Both the position numbers and the translations under genes were made by a program. From Chitinophagales bacterium (GTDB lineage Bacteria; Bacteroidota; Bacteroidia; Chitinophagales; UBA10324): a DNA stretch of 20,639 bases. A model generated the notes under the pieces. It had not been told where the DNA came from, did no database searches, and was given only the letters and a program-made list of their open reading frames with translations. Shown in pieces: positions 14,458 through 20,639 of the stretch (its first letter is position 1; each line of letters begins with the position of its first letter). Location: assembly GCA_026786335.1 (NCBI GenBank), contig JAJAYG010000304.1, positions 1-20,639 on the forward strand, written 5' to 3'.

Positions 14458-17304
14458 ATGAAACGTTTACTACTTGTTTTGATGGTAACCATATGTTCCA
14501 TCACCGCTTTCGCACAGTTTTCACTTAACAATGCAATACAGTCTGTTGGCTTTCGCGAAAATATTGGCGAAATAAAAGATGCGAAAGGCAAAACTAACAT
14601 GGCTGTCAAATACATGTTTTCGGGAAAAGGTTTTAATCTTCAACTCAAAAAAAACAGTTTCAGTTACGAGCTAATTCAAATCGTAAACAAACCTGGATTT
14701 CCCGAAAGCGGCAAAAGCGCTGCTGATATTGAAGAAGATAATTTTTACAATCAGAATAATGAAATCTCAATTTCAAGAGTTGACATAACATTGGTAGGAG
14801 CCAATCCAAATCCTCAAATAATTTCAAGTGATGCCAATGGCGCCTACTTTAATTATTATATGAATCTTAGTGAAGAAGCACCTATAAAAAATGTTCAATG
14901 TTTCAATAGGGTTATGTATAAAGATATTTACCCGAATATTGATCTTATGTTCATCGCAGGTGAAGAAGATGCTCCCCTTGCTTACGAATTTATTGTGAAT
15001 CCGGGTGGTGATCCGTCAAAAATAAAATTGAATTACGCAGGTGCGCAGGGAATGAATCATAAAGATGATGGTACCATTGATGTACTCACCAAACGTGGTT
15101 ATGTAACTGAAGGAAAACCTTACTCTTATATTTTTGGAAGTGAAAAAGAAGTATTATCATCATATCACCTTGAGAATAATACGGTTTCATTTAACCTTGG
15201 AAAATATGACCTCTCCCAGGTTATCGTAATTGACCCCACTCTTGCATGGGCAACCTTTTACGGAGGAGGATTGGATGAAACCGTTTTTGAATCTGAGATT
15301 GATGTTGATGCCGATGGAAAAGTTATTTGCAGCGGATCTACGCAAAGTGAAACCGGAATTGCTACCACAGGAGCTTATGATACAACCTATTCAAAACTAA
15401 CTGATATTTTTCTTATAAAGTTTACTGCAGCCGGTGGACTTTCATGGGGAACCTATTTTGGTGGAAAAGGAAAAGACGGAACTTTTGGTTGCACTTTCGA
15501 TTACAACAATAACATCATCATTTCAGGCAGTACATCTACTGATAGTGGTATGGCAACTGTAGGAGCTTACAGAACAAAACTTGCAGATAAGAAAGGCGAT
15601 GTTCTTCTCTCTAAATTTAAAGCGAATGGTGATATTATCTGGAGTACATACTTTGGTGGAGCTGATCGTGACCACATCAGAAGTGCTTTTGCTCTTCCTT
15701 CAAATAACATTATGGTTTGCGGCTGGAGTTCAAGCGATACAGGCATTGCTACTCCAGGTGCTTACGATGTAACTTATGGCGGAACAGGCGATGGATTCAT
15801 AGGTAAATTCACCAAAGACGGTTTTCCTGTTTGGGTAAGCTACTGGAGTGGTGATGGCGACGATCGCATACATGTGATTTCACCCGACCCTGCAGACTTA
15901 AAATATGTTTACGCTTGTGGTACTTGCGAAAGTGAAACAGGTTTTATCATTAATAGTCCATGGCAAAAAGAAAGAGGAAGTTTGGTAGATGCCTTCGTAG
16001 GTAAATGGGATACGCTTGGCAACTATTACTGGGCTACTTACATTGGTGAAGAGCAAGATGATCGCTCTCGCGGTGTTGTTTTAGACAAAGCAGGAAATGT
16101 TTACGTAACCGGCTACACTCAAAGTGTAGATAGCATCGCATCTCCCGGATCGCACCAGAATTATTGGGGCGGCGGCTATTCTAATGCAGGAATTCCCAAT
16201 GATGATGGTTACCTAATTAAGTTTGATCACGACGGACATTATATTTGGGGAACCTATTATGGCGGCGACAAAGAAGAATTTTTGCGGGGAATGGTGATTG
16301 ACAGTGCAGACAATATTTATGTAGTAGGTGATGCACAAAGCACCTACAATATTGGAACCTCCAATGCATTTATGCCCGAGAAACAAAGCGGAACCAGCTC
16401 CGACGGAATGATTGCCAAATGGGATACCGATGGTAACCTGCAATGGGGAAGTTATTTAGGCGGTTCAAAAGTGGATGAAGGTGACGATGTTGCACTCTAT
16501 CAGGATAAGTTTCTCTTTGTTTCAATCGAAACCAAGGGGGACATGCCGGTAACTGCCGATGCTTACCAAACAAAAAATGCCGGTGATGCTGATATTATGC
16601 TGTATAAATTTGAAACAGGTAACAATTGTTATGACCCATATGAGCCAGCTAATAATTCTTACAGCAAAAGCACTCCGTTATTTAAAGGATTCAATCCGAA
16701 TACCGAAAATATTTGGGGATGGAATGGTGTAATCAAGAGCGCAACTGATGTTGATTACTTCAGGTTTAAAACCAATACAACTTCACCCAATTATATGATT
16801 ATATTGGATAACATGAGTAAGGATTATAACCTTAGTGCAATTACTAATAAAGGAATTGGGATAGGGTCATCAATACATTCAGGAACTACACCTGATACAA
16901 TAATACTTAATAACCTTGCTAAAGGAACTTATTATTTTCAGGTAACACATGATGCTGCTACTTTTGATTCGGTCATTTGCTATCGTGTTAGGTTGTATAA
17001 AGATGATACATTATTCGGAAAGCTTACACCTATTACTAATCAATACCAAGCAGAGGAGGATATTATTGCCTATCCAAATCCTGCGCACGATCATTTGAGT
17101 TTAAATTTTATTGCGAATGAAAATGAAGCAGGTGAAATAATTATCTATGATATGCTTGGTCGAGTTGTCTACCATACTAATGTTGATCTCACTGAGGGTT
17201 ATCAGCAATTTAATGTGCCGGTATCTAATCTTATAAATGGAGCTTACAACTTGGTTATTTCAAGTCATTCAATTGAGCTTAGCAAGGCATTTGTAAAACA
17301 ATAA
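14458..17304 (+). CDS. T9SS-secreted DUF7948/SBBP seven-repeat protein, paralog D
   Basis: 948 aa. Signal peptide MKRLLLVLMVTICSITAFAQ, DUF7948-type region (FRENIGEIKDAKGKTNM, FNRVMYKDIYPNIDLMF, AYEFIVNPGGDPSKIKL, VIVIDPTLAW), then seven SBBP units (WATFYGG, WGTYFGG, WSTYFGG, WVSYWSG, WATYIGE, WGTYYGG, WGSYLGG). The PPC-like domain lies between Cys724 and Cys841 (CYDPYEPANN ... CYRVRLY), with a T9SS type A sorting domain at the end (AYPNPAHDHLSLNF, IIYDMLGRVVYH, FVKQ). It is the most diverged full-length member of the array: blades four and five have lost the canonical YGG. The gene starts 102 nt after paralog C and is followed by a strong terminator, so it closes the array. Expected to be exported through Sec and T9SS; its binding partner or enzymatic role is unknown. 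Confidence 0.93.
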   Translation: MKRLLLVLMVTICSITAFAQFSLNNAIQSVGFRENIGEIKDAKGKTNMAVKYMFSGKGFNLQLKKNSFSYELIQIVNKPGFPESGKSAADIEEDNFYNQNNEISISRVDITLVGANPNPQIISSDANGAYFNYYMNLSEEAPIKNVQCFNRVMYKDIYPNIDLMFIAGEEDAPLAYEFIVNPGGDPSKIKLNYAGAQGMNHKDDGTIDVLTKRGYVTEGKPYSYIFGSEKEVLSSYHLENNTVSFNLGKYDLSQVIVIDPTLAWATFYGGGLDETVFESEIDVDADGKVICSGSTQSETGIATTGAYDTTYSKLTDIFLIKFTAAGGLSWGTYFGGKGKDGTFGCTFDYNNNIIISGSTSTDSGMATVGAYRTKLADKKGDVLLSKFKANGDIIWSTYFGGADRDHIRSAFALPSNNIMVCGWSSSDTGIATPGAYDVTYGGTGDGFIGKFTKDGFPVWVSYWSGDGDDRIHVISPDPADLKYVYACGTCESETGFIINSPWQKERGSLVDAFVGKWDTLGNYYWATYIGEEQDDRSRGVVLDKAGNVYVTGYTQSVDSIASPGSHQNYWGGGYSNAGIPNDDGYLIKFDHDGHYIWGTYYGGDKEEFLRGMVIDSADNIYVVGDAQSTYNIGTSNAFMPEKQSGTSSDGMIAKWDTDGNLQWGSYLGGSKVDEGDDVALYQDKFLFVSIETKGDMPVTADAYQTKNAGDADIMLYKFETGNNCYDPYEPANNSYSKSTPLFKGFNPNTENIWGWNGVIKSATDVDYFRFKTNTTSPNYMIILDNMSKDYNLSAITNKGIGIGSSIHSGTTPDTIILNNLAKGTYYFQVTHDAATFDSVICYRVRLYKDDTLFGKLTPITNQYQAEEDIIAYPNPAHDHLSLNFIANENEAGEIIIYDMLGRVVYHTNVDLTEGYQQFNVPVSNLINGAYNLVISSHSIELSKAFVKQ

Positions 17305-17316
17305 TCGCATTTTAAT

Positions 17317-17363
17317 TTTAAAAGAAAAGGGGACTTCAAAATTGAAGTCCCCTTTCTTTTAAA
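17317..17363. terminator. Strong bidirectional terminator between paralog D and dxs
   Basis: The left arm 17317-17339 (TTTAAAAGAAAAGGGGACTTCAA) pairs with the right arm 17342-17363; the only defect is one extra A in the left arm. The GC-rich inner stem (GGGGACTTCAA) with A/T tails on both sides suits termination of both convergent genes. Confidence 0.88.
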
Positions 17364-17375
17364 GCCTGATAAAAA

Positions 17376-19298
17376 CTATTTTACGTTCACTACAACTTTA
17401 TCCTTTACCATTTCTTTCACCGCATCGGCAATTGCATCAGCATCAAAACCGCATTCAAAATATTGCTCTTTAGGTGAGCCGTGTTCTACAAACTTATCTG
17501 GTATGCCCAGCATCTTTATTGATGCGGAGTAATGATGCTCATTCATAAATTCAAGGACTGCACTTCCGAAGCCGCCTTGAATCACACCATCTTCAACTGT
17601 AATAATTTTTTTGAAATTTGAAAAGACGTGATGCAAAATTTCGGAATCAATTGGTTTTACAAAACGCATATCGTAATGTGCGGCAAAAATTTCATCATTC
17701 TTCAATTGCTTCATTGCTTCAACCACAAAATTTCCGGGATGGCCAATGGAAAGAATGCATACATCTTCTCCTTCGGCAATCAATCTTCCTTTCCCGATTT
17801 TAATTTCAGCAAAAGGCTTTTTCCAATCCACCATCACTCCTTCTCCGCGCGGATAGCGGATGCTGAAAGGGAAATTATTTTTCTCGAGCTGCGCAGTGAA
17901 CATCAGGTTTCGTAACTCTTCTTCATTCATCGGGGCGCTAACAATAAGATTCGGCAAAATGCGCATGTAAGCCAGATCAAATTCGCCTTGATGTGTTGCA
18001 CCATCTTCACCAACCAAACCGCCACGATCCAAACAAAAAACCACATGTAATTTTTGCAAAACCACATCATGTATCACTTGATCATAAGCGCGCTGCATAA
18101 ATGAAGAATAAATATTGCAGAAAGGAATTAAACCCTGCGTTGCCAGCCCTGCTGCAAATGTTACAGCATGTTGCTCGGCAATTCCAACATCAAAAGCGCG
18201 GTCGGGCATTGCCTTCATCATCATGTTGAGTGAAGAACCACTTGGCATTGCCGGAGTAATGCCTACAATCTTCAAATTATTTTCAGCCAATTCAACAATC
18301 GTATTCCCAAATACATCCTGATATTTTGGTGGCGATGGTTTGTCATATACTTTCTTCATGATCTCACCGGTAGTCTTATTAAATAAACCCGGTGCATGCC
18401 ATTTAGTTTGATCTTTCTCTGCCTTATCATATCCTTTTCCTTTGGTTGTAATAATATGCAACAACTTAGGGCCGGGAATATTTTTTAAATCTTCAAGCAT
18501 GGGCACAAGGCGATCAATATTATTTCCATCAACCGGTCCGAAGTAGCGAATGTTTAACGCTTCAAATAAATTACTGCTCTTAGAAACTGCACCTTTTAAA
18601 CTCGCTTCAATTTTCGAAAATTGATTTTGTAAAGATGTGCCTCCAACTTTTCCCAGAATCTTCCAAACCTCTTCACGCGTTTTATTCCAAGTGTGGCTCA
18701 TTGTAATATCGGTAAGATATTCTTTCATTGCTCCCACGTTAGGATCAATGCTCATGCAATTATCATTAAGAATAATCAACAGGTTTGTGCCCGATACTCC
18801 GGCATTATTCAATCCTTCATAAGCAAGACCAGCAGTTAATGCGCCATCACCAATTACAGCAATTGTTTGCCTGTCCTTTTCTCCTTTTAGTTTTGCAGCC
18901 ACTGCCATTCCCAAAGCAGCAGAGATAGAAGTGGAAGAATGGCCTACGCCGAAAGTATCATACTCACTTTCTGAACGAGTGGGGAAACCGCAAATGCCAT
19001 TGTATTTTCTATTGGTTTGAAACCGCGATCTTCTTCCTGTTAAAATCTTATGCCCATAAGCTTGATGACCAACATCCCAAACCAATTGATCATAAGGCGT
19101 ATTAAAAACATAATGAAGCGCTACACTTAATTCCACCACGCCAAGCGATGCACCAAAGTGCCCGCCATATACAGAAACGCTGTCAATAATGTATTGGCGC
19201 AATTCTTCGCACACCTGATAGAGTTTTTCCTTACCCAATTTTTTTAGGTCTGAAGGAAAATTTATTTCATTGAGAAGATCACCGGCCTGAATTTGCAT
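17376..19298 (-). CDS. dxs: 1-deoxy-D-xylulose-5-phosphate synthase
   Basis: Thiamine-diphosphate enzyme condensing pyruvate and glyceraldehyde 3-phosphate, the first step of the MEP isoprenoid pathway. 640 aa, close to the usual length. Motifs: the active-site His in GGHFGASLG (His47), DVGHQAYGHKILTGRR (75-90), GVGHSSTSISAALGMA (117-132), the ThDP/Mg motif GDGALTAGLAYEGLNN (from 150) ending NDN (178-180), GPVDG (254-258), catalytic Glu375 in GIAEQHAVTFAAGLA, DRGGLVGEDGATHQGEFD (from 424), and SIRYPRG. All are intact. The ATG at 19298 gives the normal N-terminus (ending of the first helix at LLNEINFPSDLKKL). A TAATTTTG box lies 26 nt upstream. It converges with the SBBP array across the terminator and diverges from scpA. 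Confidence 0.97.
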   Translation of the reverse strand: MQIQAGDLLNEINFPSDLKKLGKEKLYQVCEELRQYIIDSVSVYGGHFGASLGVVELSVALHYVFNTPYDQLVWDVGHQAYGHKILTGRRSRFQTNRKYNGICGFPTRSESEYDTFGVGHSSTSISAALGMAVAAKLKGEKDRQTIAVIGDGALTAGLAYEGLNNAGVSGTNLLIILNDNCMSIDPNVGAMKEYLTDITMSHTWNKTREEVWKILGKVGGTSLQNQFSKIEASLKGAVSKSSNLFEALNIRYFGPVDGNNIDRLVPMLEDLKNIPGPKLLHIITTKGKGYDKAEKDQTKWHAPGLFNKTTGEIMKKVYDKPSPPKYQDVFGNTIVELAENNLKIVGITPAMPSGSSLNMMMKAMPDRAFDVGIAEQHAVTFAAGLATQGLIPFCNIYSSFMQRAYDQVIHDVVLQKLHVVFCLDRGGLVGEDGATHQGEFDLAYMRILPNLIVSAPMNEEELRNLMFTAQLEKNNFPFSIRYPRGEGVMVDWKKPFAEIKIGKGRLIAEGEDVCILSIGHPGNFVVEAMKQLKNDEIFAAHYDMRFVKPIDSEILHHVFSNFKKIITVEDGVIQGGFGSAVLEFMNEHHYSASIKMLGIPDKFVEHGSPKEQYFECGFDADAIADAVKEMVKDKVVVNVK

Positions 19299-19323
19299 CA
19301 GCTATAGAATATAAAATTGGTTA

Positions 19324-19331
19324 CAAAATTA
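19324..19331 (-). promoter_or_regulatory. Candidate -7 box (TAATTTTG) for dxs
   Basis: The minus-strand TAATTTTG fits TAnnTTTG and ends 25 nt before the dxs ATG. No clear -33 partner was found. Confidence 0.35.
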
Positions 19332-19483
19332 ATCATTGAAAAATGAACTTTATTGTTTGGTGAAGTACGTATGCCAGATCAGATAATTTACCGGCTCACA
19401 GTTCGTTTCGTTTATGAACTTAAAAGAATTTTTCATTGTGGATATTTCATTTCCCAAAAAACATTTTAACAACAATCAACCTA

Positions 19484-19491
19484 TACATTTG
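19484..19491 (+). promoter_or_regulatory. Candidate -7 box (TACATTTG) for scpA
   Basis: TACATTTG matches TAnnTTTG, but it ends only 5 nt before the ATG at 19497. If used, the mRNA would be almost leaderless. It could be a chance match in AT-rich DNA. Confidence 0.3.
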
Positions 19492-19496
19492 TTCGA

Positions 19497-20252
19497 ATGA
19501 CTACTGAAGCACCTGTTACCTATGAGATAAAACTCCCCCAATTTGAGGGACCTTTTGACCTGTTGCTTTTTTTTATTGAGCGCGATGAATTGGATGTGTA
19601 TGATATTCCCATTGCAAAAATCACTAGTGAATTTCTAAACTATTTGCATCAGGCAAGTGTGATGAATATGGATTTGGCCAGCGAGTTTATTGTGGTGGCT
19701 GCAACACTCATGCGAATAAAGGCAAAATTGTTATTGCCAAGAAAAGAAATTGATGAAGCAGGAAATGAAATTGATCCGCGGCAGGAACTGGTGCAGCAAC
19801 TTCTGGAATACAAACGCTACAAAGATGTTTTAGATGAATTGAAGTTGCTTGAAGATGAGCGCTCAAAAATGTTTGTGCGTGGCAATGTTGAATCGGAATT
19901 AGAAGCAGTTGCGAAAACATGGACAGGCGAAGCTGAATTGCATACACTCACCATGTTCAAATTGCTCAAAGCGTATGAAAGAGCAATGCAGAAAGCAGAA
20001 GAGCAAAAAAACAGACCCGTACATAAAATTGCAAATTATCCTTACACCATCGAAGGGCAAAAAGAATTTCTCACGCGATTGATCGAGAGTGAAAAAGATA
20101 TTCCATTCACCAGAATTTTTGAAGCATGTGAAAACCGCATACATGCAGTGTTTACTTTTCTTGCCATGCTTGAAATGATTGCGCAACAATCAATTTCACT
20201 GCAAGTGGGAATGGGCGTAAATAATTTTTGGATTAACAGGGTGGCTGCGTAA
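19497..20252 (+). CDS. scpA: Segregation and condensation protein A (kleisin of SMC complex)
   Basis: Kleisin subunit that bridges the SMC heads and binds ScpB, acting in chromosome compaction and segregation. 251 aa. The N-terminal signature is intact: YEIKLPQFEGPFDLLLFFIERDELDVYDIPIAKITSEFL in order at ~9-47, followed by the helix MDLASEFIVVAATLMRIKAKLLLP (from ~58). The acidic middle (DEAGNEIDPRQELVQQLLEYKRYKDVLDEL) is typical. The C-terminal winged-helix part (FTRIFEACENRIHAVFTFLAMLEMIAQQSISLQV) contacts the SMC cap. The ATG at 19497 gives the expected short pre-signature leader. No scpB is seen next to it in this window. It is convergent with the PIN-like gene; stop codons are 7 nt apart. 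Confidence 0.95.
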   Translation: MTTEAPVTYEIKLPQFEGPFDLLLFFIERDELDVYDIPIAKITSEFLNYLHQASVMNMDLASEFIVVAATLMRIKAKLLLPRKEIDEAGNEIDPRQELVQQLLEYKRYKDVLDELKLLEDERSKMFVRGNVESELEAVAKTWTGEAELHTLTMFKLLKAYERAMQKAEEQKNRPVHKIANYPYTIEGQKEFLTRLIESEKDIPFTRIFEACENRIHAVFTFLAMLEMIAQQSISLQVGMGVNNFWINRVAA

Positions 20253-20259
20253 CCTCGGA

Positions 20260-20607
20260 TTATCTGATTCTTATTCTTCCATTTTGATAAACCGAAAATT
20301 TATTTGTCAGTAATTCTCCTGATGATTTAAGAATTTCAAGCAAGAGTAATTTCATTTCTTCATACGAAAGTTCTTCAATTCTAAGAAGTAATATTCCCCT
20401 ATGAATAAGTTGTCTGCGAAACACCAATTCTCCAAAATCTTTGTCATTGGTAATATTGATTGCATTTTTAATTACGGCGAGATCTAAAAGTTCTTCATCC
20501 TCCAGAAAAGGATTTGTTTTTTGAATGCTTAGAAATTCAAATGGTAAACTTGCTTCGAGGTATTCAGAAATTTCATAGCTGATGTTTGCATCAAGAATAA
20601 AATTCAT
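20260..20607 (-). CDS. DUF5615 family PIN-like protein
   Basis: 115 aa, the usual size of this VapC-like group. It starts MNFILDANIS with the PIN-type first Asp (D6). EDEELLDLAVIKNAINITNDKDFGELVF carries the acidic Glu/Asp centre and the family hallmark DKDFGELV (D55, D57). GILLLRI and a final strand ending GRIRIR complete the fold. Such proteins are commonly toxins or RNases paired with a DUF433 antitoxin encoded just upstream. The ATG (20607-20605) overlaps by 4 nt a TGA that ends an open frame running off the window edge, compatible with such a partner. RNase activity is inferred from the family, not shown. A solitary, non-toxin role is possible. Confidence 0.85.
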   Translation of the reverse strand: MNFILDANISYEISEYLEASLPFEFLSIQKTNPFLEDEELLDLAVIKNAINITNDKDFGELVFRRQLIHRGILLLRIEELSYEEMKLLLLEILKSSGELLTNKFSVYQNGRIRIR

Positions 20608-20639
20608 TTACCTACTGCAATTATAGTTTCGCTTTCAAC
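20604..20639 (-). CDS. Possible 3' end of an upstream gene (window edge)
   Basis: Minus-strand codons from the window edge read VESETIIAVGK and end at a TGA sharing four bases (ATGA) with the start of the PIN-like gene. The position suits a DUF433-type antitoxin, but eleven codons cannot identify a family, and an alternative frame ends LKAKL. Low confidence. Confidence 0.25.
   Translation of the reverse strand, partial: VESETIIAVGK

Noticed and set aside
7585..17304. CRISPR-like periodicity in the repeat genes
   Set aside because: The periodicity is protein-level (SBBP blades in frame, diverged DNA), with no identical direct repeats or spacers.

Overview
The window looks like part of an AT-rich chromosome of a Bacteroidota species. 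The evidence is taxon-typical content: type IX secretion (T9SS) C-terminal sorting domains ending in a conserved Lys-Gln, a choice-of-anchor L/OmpA fusion, DUF7948 plus SBBP-repeat secreted proteins, weak or absent Shine-Dalgarno sites, and several TAnnTTTG (-7 type) promoter boxes. I found no tRNA, rRNA, CRISPR array or intact insertion sequence.

Layout. (1) 1-687: 3' part of an envelope gene coding for a choice-of-anchor L end followed by a peptidoglycan-binding OmpA domain. (2) 693-1971: a DUF4143-type AAA ATPase gene whose promoter is bracketed by two inverted copies of a 16-bp palindrome-like site. (3) 2100-3787, minus strand: an AT-rich accessory block of tightly packed genes. The first resembles the sporadic TIGR04255 family and is cut by a single in-frame amber codon; two uncharacterised proteins follow with 3-nt spacing and a 4-nt overlap. 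(4) 3946-7476: housekeeping genes purH and a LOG-family gene (minus) and an rRNA pseudouridine synthase gene (plus). Palindromic and heptameric repeats are scattered between them and have also entered purH in frame. (5) 7585-17304: a tandem array of four paralogous T9SS cargo genes. Three are full length (signal peptide, DUF7948, seven SBBP blades, PPC-like domain, sorting domain). The fourth is a 285-codon internal-deletion derivative whose start position carries ATT instead of ATG. (6) 17317-20639: a strong bidirectional terminator, dxs (minus), scpA (plus) and a DUF5615 PIN-like nuclease gene (minus) at the right edge.

How the parts relate. The housekeeping genes (purine synthesis, isoprenoid precursor synthesis, ribosome modification, chromosome segregation) are functionally unrelated neighbours. 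The accessory content falls into three groups: the ATPase with its operator-like repeats, the TIGR04255-like operon, and the surface-protein array, which appears to evolve by duplication and repeat-mediated deletion.

Best candidates for something not well described are the TIGR04255-like three-gene operon with its amber interruption, the repeat insertions inside purH, and the shrunken ATT-start paralog. All functional statements rest on motif recognition by eye; no database search was run.
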